Below, in pieces: positions 15,611 to 23,901 of a stretch of DNA of 32,611 nucleotides; the stretch's first letter is position 1; every line of letters begins with the position of its first letter. Below the pieces are notes generated by a model, which had not been told where the DNA came from, made no database searches, and saw nothing but the letters and a program-made list of their open reading frames with translations. This DNA is from Hydrogenophaga sp. GTDB lineage: Bacteria; Pseudomonadota; Gammaproteobacteria; Burkholderiales; Burkholderiaceae_C. The translations under genes and the position numbers were made by a program. Location of the stretch: NCBI GenBank assembly GCA_030696525.1, contig JAUYSB010000101.1, positions 1 to 32,611 of the forward strand. The letters run 5' to 3'.

Positions 15611-16282
15611 ATGACGCCCACTGCGCTGGCCCCGTCGAGGCCGCTTCTGTACACCTACCGCCGCTGCCCCTACGCCATGCGGGCGCGCATGGCGCTGCTG
15701 GTGGCGGGCCTTGCGTTCGATGCCCAGGAAATCGTCTTGCGCGAGAAGCCGCCAGCGCTGCTGCAGGCCTCCCCCAAGGGAACGGTCCCGGTGCTCGTGC
15801 TGCCGGACGGCCTTGTGATCGAGCAGAGCTGGGACATCGTCCGATGGGCGCTGACGCAGCCTGACCGGGCCGAGTCGGTACAGGCATGGTGGCACCGCGC
15901 GCAGCGTGAAGCCAACGACGCGCTGCTGCACATCAACGACGGCGAGTTCAAGCACCACCTGGACCGCTACAAGTACCCCGAGCGCTTTGCTGCGGCGGGC
16001 CACACCGCGGTGGATGGCCTGCAGGCGCATCACCGAGCCCAGGCGGTGCAGGTGTTGCTCGAGCCACTGGAAGCGCGCTTGGTGGAGGCAGACTTCTTGG
16101 GCGGCCAATCGCCATGCGCCACCGACATCGGCATTTTTCCGTTCGTCAGGCAGTTCGCAGCGGTCGATCCGTCCTGGTTTGATTCCCTGCCCCTGCCGCG
16201 GGTGAAGCAGTGGCTGGCAGGCTGGCTGCAATCACCGCTGTTTGCCGCATGCATGCTCAAGCCAAGCGCCCAGGCCCACTAG
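15611..16282 (+). CDS. Glutathione S-transferase family protein
   Basis: 223 residues. The N-terminal thioredoxin-like domain carries CPYA with the candidate active cysteine C19 (RRCPYAMRAR), the cis-proline of the glutathione site P60 (GTVPVLVLPDG), and E71-x-S73 (IEQSWDIVRW) that usually grips the gamma-glutamyl group. The C-terminal all-helical domain follows from about residue 85. A CPYA active site suggests omega-like thiol-transfer chemistry. ATG 15611 lies 35 bp after aidB; the frame is open upstream, but that part overlaps aidB. It is convergent with the CIA30-family gene 6 bp away. Confidence 0.88.
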   Translation: MTPTALAPSRPLLYTYRRCPYAMRARMALLVAGLAFDAQEIVLREKPPALLQASPKGTVPVLVLPDGLVIEQSWDIVRWALTQPDRAESVQAWWHRAQREANDALLHINDGEFKHHLDRYKYPERFAAAGHTAVDGLQAHHRAQAVQVLLEPLEARLVEADFLGGQSPCATDIGIFPFVRQFAAVDPSWFDSLPLPRVKQWLAGWLQSPLFAACMLKPSAQAH

Positions 16283-16288
16283 GCGCAT

Positions 16289-16798
16289 CTAGAGCGCAAG
16301 CGTTTGCCCCAGGACGCTGACAGTGCGGATGGCCAGCTGGAACGGGCCAATCTGACCATCGGCCACCATCCAGCCCACCTGACACACCTTCTCCGGGCGC
16401 AGAGGCGGCGCATCGGGCACAGGCCGCCCGCGGAAACAGGGGCTGAAGTGGTTCAAGGGCAGCACGATGTCAACCCAGCGGCCAGCGGGAGGCTGAAAAA
16501 CCGCCTGGTGATTGACACCATCCAGGCCCCCTTCCATGCGCAGATTCAGTTTGTAGCGCTTGCCATCGCCTCGCACGTGCAGGCCATAGCCCACCGTGTC
16601 CCGCTCACCCAACCTCAGCGCAGGGTGACGAACCGAGGCAAACCCACCGCCGTTGTCCCTCGACACCTCGCCCTCGAAAACAGCATGGCCATCGAGGTGG
16701 AATGTCAGCCGACTGCTCGACACCCCACCCATGACCCGGTCGTCAATCGCGGTCCAGCCGTCCAGCGTCGCGGGCGTGTTGAAGTGAAGGCCTTGCAT
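16289..16798 (-). CDS. CIA30-family protein (NADH:ubiquinone oxidoreductase complex I intermediate-associated protein 30 domain)
   Basis: 170 residues from ATG 16798. The CIA30 hallmark IDDRVMGGVSSS is at about residues 17-30, followed by the beta-sandwich pattern of the family (VFEGEVSRDNGGGFASVR, YGLHVRGDGKRYKLNLR). In mitochondria CIA30 is a complex I assembly chaperone; bacterial homologues have uncharacterised, probably carbohydrate-binding-like or assembly roles. A TTG at 16852 would extend it by 18 residues, but the domain starts at FNTPATLDGW, so the ATG is favoured. A 30-bp palindrome lies 76 bp upstream of this start. Confidence 0.8.
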   Translation of the reverse strand: MQGLHFNTPATLDGWTAIDDRVMGGVSSSRLTFHLDGHAVFEGEVSRDNGGGFASVRHPALRLGERDTVGYGLHVRGDGKRYKLNLRMEGGLDGVNHQAVFQPPAGRWVDIVLPLNHFSPCFRGRPVPDAPPLRPEKVCQVGWMVADGQIGPFQLAIRTVSVLGQTLAL

Positions 16799-16874
16799 GG
16801 GCAAATTCTGGCATGCGGTCACGAGGCCCACTTCAGTCGACTCACGCGTCAAGGACGCAGAACGCCCAGATCAG

Positions 16875-16904
16875 GCGTCTACCTACAACGCTGTAGGTAG
16901 ACGC
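16875..16904. promoter_or_regulatory. 30-bp uninterrupted near-perfect palindrome (operator candidate)
   Basis: GCGTCTACCTAC (16875-16886) is mirrored by GTAGGTAGACGC (16893-16904), and the central six bases AACGCT add two of three further pairs, giving 14 of 15 matched pairs with no spacer. The uninterrupted symmetry is more like a protein-binding operator, for example of the TetR family, than an RNA hairpin. It lies 76 bp upstream of the CIA30-family ATG on that gene's promoter side. No regulator gene is adjacent. Confidence 0.65.
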
Positions 16905-16957
16905 AAATAGCGAGAATTTCGGTACTTATGAATCAACGGCTTGCGCAGGATGGGGCT

Positions 16958-16993
16958 GCATAACCTGAGAACTTTGGACGCATAAGCTGAGAA
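16958..16993. repeat. Two 14-bp direct repeats with 22-bp period
   Basis: GCATAACCTGAGAA (16958-16971) and GCATAAGCTGAGAA (16980-16993) differ at one base and are offset by 22 bp, close to two helical turns. Phased repeats of this kind occur in transposase-binding ends of some insertion sequences and in tandem regulator sites. No transposase gene is present nearby. Confidence 0.6.
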
Positions 16994-17078
16994 ATTTCTA
17001 CCAGGGCTGTTTTTCAGGGTGTCTGTGAGCCGACCGAGAGCCGTCGTCTCCCATCAAAAAACAGCAGGGGCATCGATG

Positions 17079-17119
17079 AAAAAAAGCGCAGTGTGCGTCT
17101 GAAGGAGCACTATACGCTT
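17079..17119 (-). terminator. Intrinsic terminator candidate for the nine-gene minus-strand operon
   Basis: Read on the minus strand, AAGCG and AGTG arms (17115-17119 and 17108-17111) pair with CACT and CGCTT (17090-17093 and 17084-17088), with small bulges and a 14-base loop. The stem runs into seven consecutive T (complement of 17079-17085). It is placed 32 bases after the stop of the amidohydrolase gene, the last gene of the operon. Confidence 0.45.
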
Positions 17120-17150
17120 GGTTCATCCGCTCTTCGCTGTTCAGCAAGCA

Positions 17151-17984
17151 TCAGACACGAGGGAAGCGATAGAGCTCCAGCGGGTTCGTATTCAGTATCC
17201 TGAACTGCAACTCGCTACTGGATGTCCAGTCCAAAAATCGCTGAAAAATGACGTCCGTGCTCGGAGCGTTCCCTTTGGGGCGGGTGTGTGGCCAGTCGGA
17301 ACCCCATACCAGTCGGTCGGGGCAGTGCGAGACCAAATGGGCATGGAGCTCGTGTGCATCTTCATAGCCAGGGGCTTGGCTAGACACGTTTGCAACACCG
17401 GACAGTTTCACCCACAACCATCCCTGGTCTAAAAGCTTCTTCATAGCAGACACGCCCGGATGCTGAACACCCAGGACAGCGGGCGCACGCCCCATGTGGT
17501 CCAGTACGACAGGCAGTTGTGCCTCTCTCAAGTCTGATTCGATATCCGGCAAGAGCCGGCTATCTGTGAGCAAGTTGACATGCATGCCCCTTGCGCGCAT
17601 ACGAGGCGCCAAGCCGCGCAGCGCACTCAACGGAACGAAACCTTGCAATCGACGGGCATCTTCAACAGACAGATGAGCAAACCGCAAACCACGAACACCG
17701 GCAAGTGCCAAGGCATCGAGCTGACTTTCCGTCGCATCGTCTTGGACTGCGCCAACACCAGCGAGCGCTCCGCCAGCCTGTGCCAAGGTGTTGAGCAGAA
17801 CGGTGTTGTCGGTTCCGTAGAAGCTGGGCTGTACCACCACGCCGTGGGTGAAACCCAGTGGGGCCATCTTCGCGCGCCACGCGTCGAGGGGAGCCTCCCT
17901 GGGCGTGTATGAACGCTCAGGGAGCATGGGAAAGCTCCCCGAAGGTTCAATCACATGAAAGTGGCAATCCACCCACCCCATCAT
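17151..17984 (-). CDS. Amidohydrolase of the 2-pyrone-4,6-dicarboxylate lactonase (LigI-like) family
   Basis: 277 residues of the COG3618 TIM-barrel hydrolases, which open lactones such as 2-pyrone-4,6-dicarboxylate, L-fuconolactone and sulfomuconolactones. Visible are HxH after strand 1 (H8, H10 in DCHFH), the strand-5/6 LDHMGR with H163, and the catalytic strand-8 aspartate D230 in WGSDWPHTR. The C-terminus closes with NTNPLELYRF, typical of the family. The ATG overlaps the stop of the preceding Bug receptor gene by one base, so it is the last gene of the nine-gene operon. The substrate is unproven; the neighbouring RraA-type aldolase makes a dicarboxylate lactone attractive. Confidence 0.85.
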   Translation of the reverse strand: MMGWVDCHFHVIEPSGSFPMLPERSYTPREAPLDAWRAKMAPLGFTHGVVVQPSFYGTDNTVLLNTLAQAGGALAGVGAVQDDATESQLDALALAGVRGLRFAHLSVEDARRLQGFVPLSALRGLAPRMRARGMHVNLLTDSRLLPDIESDLREAQLPVVLDHMGRAPAVLGVQHPGVSAMKKLLDQGWLWVKLSGVANVSSQAPGYEDAHELHAHLVSHCPDRLVWGSDWPHTRPKGNAPSTDVIFQRFLDWTSSSELQFRILNTNPLELYRFPRV

Positions 17985-18952
17985 CAGTCCAGCGTAATCT
18001 TGGCCTCGCGCACGATGCGCGCAGTCCTTGCAATCTCGGAACGAATGAATTCTGCGTACTCGCCTGCCGAACTCTCCCGGGGTTCTGCACCGAGCTTGTT
18101 GAATTGCTCCCGCACAGCCGGTCGCTGGAGAACCTTGTTCAGTGCAGCATTCAAACGCGTCACCAAGGCAGGCTCAGCGCCACCGGGCAGTACCAGCCCC
18201 AGTGTGGTGCTGGCGTCGAAGTTGGGAACGCCGGACTCCGCCAAAGTTGGAACTTGCGGCAGGAGCGGAGAACGCTTGGCGGTGGTGACCGCCAATGCGT
18301 TCAACTTGCCTCCTTGCACCAGCGCCAGAATAGACGACAACTGGTCGAAATGAAGGTCGACGTGCCCGCCTGCCACGTCGGTGTTGGCCGGTGCACTGCC
18401 TTTGTATGGGACATGCACAAACTTCGCGCCGGTCGCGTCCTGAAACAGCTCGCCAACAATGTGGTTTCCGCTACCGCTCCCCGCCGAAGCCATGGTCATC
18501 GCACCGGGCCGAGACTTGGCACGTGTCACCAATTCCTGCACCGTTTTCACCTGAGACGATGGACCAACAACAAGAACCATAGGCACGCTGGCAATCAGTC
18601 CAACTGGGCTGAAATCCTTGATGGAATCGTAGGGGAGCTTTGGGTATAGGGACGGCGCAGCCAGGTGGTTGATGGGCGACGCAACGCCCAGGGTGTAGCC
18701 ATCGGGAGCAGCCTTCGCCACGGAATCCAGACCGACCGTGCCACCGGCGCCGGCCTTGTTCTCCACGACGATGGGTTGCCCCAGCTCCTTCGACAGTTCT
18801 GGTGCGAGGATGCGGGCGCTCAAGTCGACGTTACCGCCTGGAGGAAATGGCACGACCAGCTTCAGCGGTCGGTTCGGGTACGGCTGTGCATGTGCGGCAA
18901 AACCCGCAACCATGGTTGCGGTGACCAGCAGGATTTGTGCAATGGTGCGCAT
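17984..18952 (-). CDS. Bug/TctC-family periplasmic tripartite tricarboxylate receptor (copy 1)
   Basis: 322 residues from ATG 18952, chosen because GGAGAC precedes it and a signal peptide starts there (MRTIAQILLVTATMVAGF, cleavage near AHA before QPYP). Bug signatures are VPFPPGGNVDLSAR, VENKAGAGG and PDGYTL, with the Asp loop that grips a ligand carboxylate. In the family these receptors capture carboxylic or aromatic acids for TctAB transporters or for sensing. No membrane subunits occur in the window. It overlaps the amidohydrolase start and lies 20 bp behind a second Bug gene. Confidence 0.92.
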   Translation of the reverse strand: MRTIAQILLVTATMVAGFAAHAQPYPNRPLKLVVPFPPGGNVDLSARILAPELSKELGQPIVVENKAGAGGTVGLDSVAKAAPDGYTLGVASPINHLAAPSLYPKLPYDSIKDFSPVGLIASVPMVLVVGPSSQVKTVQELVTRAKSRPGAMTMASAGSGSGNHIVGELFQDATGAKFVHVPYKGSAPANTDVAGGHVDLHFDQLSSILALVQGGKLNALAVTTAKRSPLLPQVPTLAESGVPNFDASTTLGLVLPGGAEPALVTRLNAALNKVLQRPAVREQFNKLGAEPRESSAGEYAEFIRSEIARTARIVREAKITLD

Positions 18953-18972
18953 CGTGTCTCCGTTCGTGAGGT

Positions 18973-19938
18973 TCATTCGGCTTTCAAGCCGAGTTCCTGC
19001 GCGAGCTTGGTATTGCTCACGAGTTCTTGGGCAATCTGCTTTGCAAAAGCATCCCCGCAAGTGCTCTGCGGCTCCAAGCCTGCTGCTTCCAAGCGTTCGC
19101 GGACCTCTGGTGTTTTGCCAAATGCCGCCGCTTCTCGTTCCAGACTGCGCAGGATTTCAGTCGGTGTGCCAGCGGGAGCCATCAGCCCGTACCAAGTGTC
19201 CACGACAAAACCCTTGAGACCCGCCTCTTCGAAGGTCGGTACTTGGGGCAGCAAGGCGGAGCGCTGGCGTGACGCCACCGCGATGGGAATCAGCTTCCCC
19301 GACTTGATATGCGGCAACACCGAGCCCACAGTCGCAAAGGACATGTCCACTTGGCCGCCTATCAAATCCGTCACAGCCGGCGCAGCGCCTTTGTAGGGAA
19401 CATGGACCAGCTTGGTGCCCGTGAGCTTTTGAAAGGTTTCGGTGGCCAAGTGCGGCGAACTGCCTTGCCCTGGTGTCGCAAAGGTGGCCCCTTTGGGGTT
19501 CTCGCGAATGCGCGCCAGGAACTCGGGCCATGTCTTGACCGGCAGACTCGGTCCCACCACCAACACGGTGGCGCTGCTGGCCAGGGTACAAACTGGATTG
19601 AACGACTTGGCCGCATCGAATTTGATGCGGCCTGCGTACAACGCGGGAATCATGGTGTGGTTGGTGGCCGCTGCAAGCAGCGTGAGTCCATCGGCCTTGG
19701 CGGCAGCCACGGCTTCCGTGGCGAGCACCGCATTTGCACCCGGTTTGTTCTCAACCACAAAGGGCTGTTTGAAGGCCTTGCCGGCGAAGTCGGCAAAGCT
19801 GCGCGCGACGATATCGGAAGGCCCGCCGGCTGCAAAACCCACCACGACCTTGACGGGACGGTCTGGATAGGAAGGGGTCTGTGCGACTGCCGTCGCAGCA
19901 AGCGCGCCCAGAAGGCCCAAGGTAGCTAACGTTTTCAT
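18973..19938 (-). CDS. Bug/TctC-family periplasmic receptor (copy 2)
   Basis: 321 residues from ATG 19938, with AGGAGAC upstream and a signal peptide beginning MKTLATLGLLGALAATAVAQ. The mature protein has PDRPVKVVVGFAAGGPSDIV, VENKPGAN and, where copies 1 and 3 have PDGYTL, the variant ADGLTL. It differs clearly from copy 1 and is not a recent duplication. Position between the SMP-30 gene (10 bp) and copy 1 (20 bp) indicates co-transcription; tandem receptors could give the pathway two ligand specificities. Confidence 0.91.
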   Translation of the reverse strand: MKTLATLGLLGALAATAVAQTPSYPDRPVKVVVGFAAGGPSDIVARSFADFAGKAFKQPFVVENKPGANAVLATEAVAAAKADGLTLLAAATNHTMIPALYAGRIKFDAAKSFNPVCTLASSATVLVVGPSLPVKTWPEFLARIRENPKGATFATPGQGSSPHLATETFQKLTGTKLVHVPYKGAAPAVTDLIGGQVDMSFATVGSVLPHIKSGKLIPIAVASRQRSALLPQVPTFEEAGLKGFVVDTWYGLMAPAGTPTEILRSLEREAAAFGKTPEVRERLEAAGLEPQSTCGDAFAKQIAQELVSNTKLAQELGLKAE

Positions 19939-19948
19939 GTGTGTCTCC

Positions 19949-20878
19949 TCAATGTATGGAGTTTGCTCGTGCCAGCGGGAGGCCGGCTGTGTCAAGCGTT
20001 GAACGAAGAATCGAACCGCTCACCGATTCGGTGCAATAGAGGGTCTTGCGGTCAGCCCCGCCAAATGCGACGTTGGTGAGCGACATGCCCACGGGGCTTC
20101 GCAGCACCAGTACGGGTTCGGCTCGATGGTTGAGCACCCACGCGTAGCCCAAACCCGGGTTGGCAACGACCACCTTGCCCTCGCCATCCACCGCCAATCC
20201 GTCAGGGCCACTAGGGCCGTAAGACCTAAAAAATGCGCTGACCTTGGAGACACTTCCGTCGTCCAGCAAGGGCACGCGCCACACCTCGTTGCCGCGGGTC
20301 ACACCGAGGTAAAGGACCCGCTCGTCGGGAGACAGTGCAACACCGTTGGGACTGGGCACGTTGGACAGCAGCAGGTCCAGTTGCCCGTTCGGGCGCAAGC
20401 GGTAGAGCCTGCCCGTCGGGTCATGCAACCCGGTCTGCCCCTGGTCGCTGAAGTAGAGATTGCCCACGGAGTCAAAGACCAGGTCGTTGATGCCCATGAA
20501 GCGCTGGGTATTGCGGCGCTCCAGGTAGGGGCGCACCACACCGCTGGCGATATCGCAGGCCATCAAGCCATTCTTGTAGTCGGCAATCAACAGCTCCCGG
20601 TCGTTCAGGAACTTCATGCCGTTGGGCTCACCGTCGTATTCGGTGACCAATGTCCACTCGCCCTTGGCATCAATGCGGAAGATGCGGCCGAAGGGGATAT
20701 CGGTCACATACAGCCGCCCTGCCGAATCAAACACAGGCCCTTCCAGGAAGCTGTCTGTGGTTTGACCGGGGCGGTTTGCATCACCCCAGACAGAGCGCAC
20801 ACCTGCACGTCGAAAGTGCTCGGGCAAGCGCGTGAAGACCTCCGCCTCACGCACCTCGGGAGGATTGAGCAGCCACAT
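19949..20878 (-). CDS. SMP-30/gluconolactonase/LRE-family protein
   Basis: 309 residues from ATG 20878, with AAGG just upstream; the open frame extends further but overlaps the Bug copy 3 gene. Six-bladed propeller with the family metal set: E46 (LEGP), N131 (GINDLVF), N178 (PNGVALSPDE) and D226 (GPDGLAVD). These enzymes are calcium- or zinc-dependent lactonases. No signal peptide is seen, so it is probably cytoplasmic and hydrolyses a lactone intermediate. It is 8 bp downstream of Bug copy 3 and 10 bp upstream of copy 2. Confidence 0.88.
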   Translation of the reverse strand: MWLLNPPEVREAEVFTRLPEHFRRAGVRSVWGDANRPGQTTDSFLEGPVFDSAGRLYVTDIPFGRIFRIDAKGEWTLVTEYDGEPNGMKFLNDRELLIADYKNGLMACDIASGVVRPYLERRNTQRFMGINDLVFDSVGNLYFSDQGQTGLHDPTGRLYRLRPNGQLDLLLSNVPSPNGVALSPDERVLYLGVTRGNEVWRVPLLDDGSVSKVSAFFRSYGPSGPDGLAVDGEGKVVVANPGLGYAWVLNHRAEPVLVLRSPVGMSLTNVAFGGADRKTLYCTESVSGSILRSTLDTAGLPLARANSIH

Positions 20879-20886
20879 GCGCTGCC

Positions 20887-21843
20887 TTATTGACGGTCGA
20901 AACTGGTGTTGGCGGCCACCTTGCCCCAATAGGCGGTGCGCTCGGCAAGGTTTCGGGCGAAGGTGGTGGCATCCCAGGCGCCGGCCTCGGCGCCAATGCT
21001 CTCGGCATAGGCTTTCATATCGGCGCTGGCCATGGCCGTGGCAATTTCTTTCTGGAGACGCGCACCCACTTCGGCGGGGGTGCCTTTCGGCGCCCAAAGC
21101 CCGGTGAAGTTCACCACGCCGTAGCCTTTGACACCAGCCTCGGCAAACGTCGGCACGTTGGACAGCGCGCTCGGCCGCTTGTCACCACTGACAGCCAGCA
21201 AGCGCGCCTTGCCGCCTTTGACCTGACCGATGACGCCGGGGGTGGAGGCAATCTGGTAATCAATCGTGCCACCCAGCAAGGCCAAGGTGGCTTCACCGGC
21301 CCCCTTGTAGGGAATGTGCATGAAGTTGACACCAGTAGCAACGCCAAGTGCTTCGCTGGCAAAGTGGGGCATCGTCCCTGCGCCGCCCGTGCCGTACGTG
21401 ATTTTGTTGGGTTCTGCTTTGGCTGCCCGCAGCAGGTCATCCAGCGTCTTGAATGGCGACTCGTTGCGTACCACCACGGCCATGGGGGCAAACATATAGG
21501 CGCCGAGGGGCTGCAAGTCCTTTTCGTGGTCGAAAGGGAGCTTCTTGAAGATGTGGGGCAGCAGCGCGTACGTGGTGTCATTGGCCACCAGCGTGTAGCC
21601 GTCGGGTGCGGACTGCACCGTCTGGTTGATGCCAATTGTTCCCGTGGCGCCGGCCTTGTTTTCCACAAAGAAGGTCTGTCCGGTCTGCTCCTGCAGCTTG
21701 GTCGCCATGCGCCGCGTGACCACATCGACAGCGCCGCCAGGCGGGTAAGGAACAATGATTTTGACGGATTTGGTGGGCCAACTTTGAGCAAAACCCGAGG
21801 TGGCAGCCAGCACGGCGAGCGTGGCGAGAATCGAACGTTTCAT
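20887..21843 (-). CDS. Bug/TctC-family periplasmic receptor (copy 3)
   Basis: 318 residues with signal peptide MKRSILATLAVLAATSGFAQ and GGAGAC eight bases before the ATG. Signatures are VPYPPGGAVDVVTRR, VENKAGATG and PDGYTL. The ligand-facing Asp of the PGGxxD loop is present. It follows the cyclase-family gene after 66 bp and precedes the SMP-30 gene by 8 bp. As with the other copies the ligand is presumably a carboxylate, which is family knowledge and not shown here. Confidence 0.92.
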   Translation of the reverse strand: MKRSILATLAVLAATSGFAQSWPTKSVKIIVPYPPGGAVDVVTRRMATKLQEQTGQTFFVENKAGATGTIGINQTVQSAPDGYTLVANDTTYALLPHIFKKLPFDHEKDLQPLGAYMFAPMAVVVRNESPFKTLDDLLRAAKAEPNKITYGTGGAGTMPHFASEALGVATGVNFMHIPYKGAGEATLALLGGTIDYQIASTPGVIGQVKGGKARLLAVSGDKRPSALSNVPTFAEAGVKGYGVVNFTGLWAPKGTPAEVGARLQKEIATAMASADMKAYAESIGAEAGAWDATTFARNLAERTAYWGKVAANTSFDRQ

Positions 21844-21909
21844 GTATGTCTCCTGTTCATTGAGTTCGGTCCAAAGGAAGGTTCAGCGCCTGGACAAAAG
21901 CGGCCTGGT

Positions 21910-22974
21910 TCAAACGGTGGCGATGGGTGTCGCCGGTGAGCCCACGGCGCCAGGCAAGCGCAGTGGAGGAGCGGTAAGCAAAAAGCGGTTGCGGTCGTTC
22001 GCACGCAACCAGGCGGCAAGCTCCGTCAGGTACCAGAGCTCTCCGAGGTGGATGCCGTTCTTGACGAGGCAGTGCTCGTGCAGCGGCAGCCGTGGCCTTC
22101 GCATGGGGAACGGCGTCGTCAGCTTGGGAACGACCAGTTCCACCGCCGGGTTGTCCGCCAGCAGGCAGGCCAGGCGGGTGTCCACAATCCAGTTCAGCAG
22201 CTTCTGGTCCCACCCATCCAGGCCGCTGCCGGTTTCGTGCAGACGGGTGAGGTCCGGTGCGCGGTTCATGGCCAGCAAGGTGTCGGCAAATCCGGTGTGC
22301 AGACACACCATGTCGCCGGCCTCAATCTCAACCTTGTCGGTTTCGAGAATTCGCATCAGCTGGTCATAGCCAACCGCCGTGCGCACGCGTCCGACGTGGT
22401 GAGCAAGGTCCACCATCACACCCCGGCCTTGAACGCCATGTTCCGCCAGATGTTCTATCCCCAAGGCGTCCGCTTGAGGGTCGGGGAAACGGGCAAAGGC
22501 ATTTGTTGCTTGCTCGTTCTCGATGCCAGGTCGAATATCTCTGCCAGCGCGGTATCCGTTGTAGAACACCGCCTCAGCGATGCCGTCACCATCTGCATCG
22601 AAGTGGGCACCGACGTGGGCCAGGCTGTCCCACTGCGTCGAGTATTGCAAGCTCATCAGCACCACGTCGTCGTTGACCACGTCGGTGAGGTCTGCGTCTT
22701 CACTGGCATAGGACCAGCAGAAGCCTTGTTGCCCAGCGCTCTTGCCGTCGCGCAGCACCGCAAACCGCTGGGGCGGCTGGCGCCGTGGATTGAGCGTCGT
22801 GCCACCAGGGACGTCCAGCGGCAGCGACAGGCAAAAGGTGCGCCCCGTGCGGACTTCGGCGATGCCTTCCAGCACCTTGGCGGGCGTCACGAGGTTCATG
22901 CGCCCTCGCTGGTCGTCGTCGCCAAACTCGCCCCAGTGGGCGCCCGGCGGTGACTGCTTCCAACGCCGCGTCAT
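21910..22974 (-). CDS. Cyclase-family hydrolase (kynurenine formamidase-like fold)
   Basis: 354 residues. The family's metal motif appears in the long-form variant W115-D-S-L-A-H120-V-G-A-H124-F-D126, where small kynurenine formamidases have HxGTHxDxPxH. Further family segments are VMVDLAHHVG, MVCLHTGFAD and LPLHEHCLVKNGIHLGEL. Members hydrolyse amides, cyclic imides or isatin-type rings. The protein is about 130 residues longer than KynB, as in the unassigned 'cyclase family' group common next to Bug receptors. The gene lies 6 bp after the dehydrogenase stop and should be in the same transcript. Confidence 0.87.
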   Translation of the reverse strand: MTRRWKQSPPGAHWGEFGDDDQRGRMNLVTPAKVLEGIAEVRTGRTFCLSLPLDVPGGTTLNPRRQPPQRFAVLRDGKSAGQQGFCWSYASEDADLTDVVNDDVVLMSLQYSTQWDSLAHVGAHFDADGDGIAEAVFYNGYRAGRDIRPGIENEQATNAFARFPDPQADALGIEHLAEHGVQGRGVMVDLAHHVGRVRTAVGYDQLMRILETDKVEIEAGDMVCLHTGFADTLLAMNRAPDLTRLHETGSGLDGWDQKLLNWIVDTRLACLLADNPAVELVVPKLTTPFPMRRPRLPLHEHCLVKNGIHLGELWYLTELAAWLRANDRNRFLLTAPPLRLPGAVGSPATPIATV

Positions 22975-22980
22975 GGTGGC

Positions 22981-23901
22981 TTACGCGTTGAGCACCGCTA
23001 GCACGTTCTTTGCCGCGGCGATACCCATCTTGACGTAGGCGTCAGCCGTCACACCGCCGATGTGAGGGCTGAGCACGATGCGCTCTTCATCATGAAAGGG
23101 GTGCGGGGCGGTCATGGGCTCGACGGCGAAGCTGTCCAGTCCGGCGCTGGCCACTTGCCCGGACTTCACCGCCGCAAGCAAAGCCGCCTCATCAATCAGC
23201 CCGCCGCGTGCGGTGTTGACGATGAGCACACCGCGCTTGCAGGCCGCCAAAGTGTTGGCGTTGATGAGCTGGGTGTTGTCGGACGTCAGTGGGCAGTGCA
23301 GTGAAATGGCGTCCGACTCCCGCCAGATGGTCTCCAGTTCAACCGCGTGAATAAAGTCCGGCAGCTGTTTGGCGTAAGGGTCGAAACCCAGCACACGCAT
23401 GCCCATGGCATCGGCGACCTTGGCAAAACGCAAGCCAATCGCACCCAAACCCACCACGCCCACCGTGCGGCCTTCGAGCTCAACGCTCTTGTGGGTGGAC
23501 TTGTCCCAATGCCCGGCACGCATGCGTCGGTCCAGGGTGACCACCGACTTGGCACAGGCCAGTAACAGCGCCAGCGCCTGCTCGGCCACCGCCGCCGCAT
23601 TGGCACCTACGGCCGCCACCACCTGGATGCCGCGTGCGGCCGCCGCCTGCTTGTCGATGGTGTCGGTGCCGCTGCCGTGTTTGGAGATAACGCGCAGGCT
23701 GGGCGCGGCGTCCATGGCGGCCGCGCCCACCTTGCTGTACCTCACGATGATGGCCACCGGATCGCACTGCCGGCACAAGGCAATGATGTCGTCCTCGGTA
23801 GGTGTCTTGCCCGCGTAAACGACGTCGAGCTCGGTCAGCAAGGCCAGGGCCTGCGGCGCCAGGTCTGCGCCCGTCACCAGCAACACGGGTCGTTTGCTCA
23901 C
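22981..23901 (-). CDS. D-isomer-specific 2-hydroxyacid dehydrogenase (NAD-dependent)
   Basis: 306 residues from GTG 23901, which overlaps the RraA-family stop as GTGA and has AAGGGG eight bases upstream. The Rossmann motif is GLGAIG at 151-156, and the acid/base set of the family is R232 (NTARGG), E261 (AVEP) and H280 (SPHIGG). It should interconvert a D-2-hydroxy acid and a 2-oxo acid with NAD(H). In this operon it could reduce or oxidise the product of the RraA-type aldolase or of a lactone opening. A longer ATG start would lie inside the RraA gene and is not supported. Confidence 0.92.
   Translation of the reverse strand: MSKRPVLLVTGADLAPQALALLTELDVVYAGKTPTEDDIIALCRQCDPVAIIVRYSKVGAAAMDAAPSLRVISKHGSGTDTIDKQAAAARGIQVVAAVGANAAAVAEQALALLLACAKSVVTLDRRMRAGHWDKSTHKSVELEGRTVGVVGLGAIGLRFAKVADAMGMRVLGFDPYAKQLPDFIHAVELETIWRESDAISLHCPLTSDNTQLINANTLAACKRGVLIVNTARGGLIDEAALLAAVKSGQVASAGLDSFAVEPMTAPHPFHDEERIVLSPHIGGVTADAYVKMGIAAAKNVLAVLNA

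Larger units (their letters stand above)
16799..17150. other. 352-bp gene-free junction between chromosome-like and island-like DNA
   Basis: No credible coding frame is present. The stretch holds the 30-bp palindrome (16875-16904), the two 22-bp-spaced direct repeats (16958-16993), a 9-bp inverted repeat GCTGTTTTT/AAAAACAGC (17006-17014 and 17057-17065) and a terminator-like hairpin (17079-17119). An eight-codon frame starting with ATG at 17077 ends after MKKSAVCV and is not called. The region is AT-richer than either flank. Confidence 0.6.

Noticed and set aside
16799-16852. Extending the CIA30-family gene to a TTG at 16852
   Set aside because: The extra 18 residues precede the domain, have no ribosome site and would place the start within 22 bp of the palindrome.
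16875-16904. Integron attC site
   Set aside because: No GTTRRRY/RYYYAAC core sites or integrase are present; the symmetry is continuous like an operator.
17077-17103. Eight-codon frame MKKSAVCV as the start of a transposase
   Set aside because: It stops after eight codons, the shifted continuation matches no transposase I recognise, and the bases are better explained as part of the operon's terminator.
17118-17432. Plus-strand 104-codon frame at the island edge
   Set aside because: It lies antisense to the LigI-like gene and shows no domain or ribosome site.
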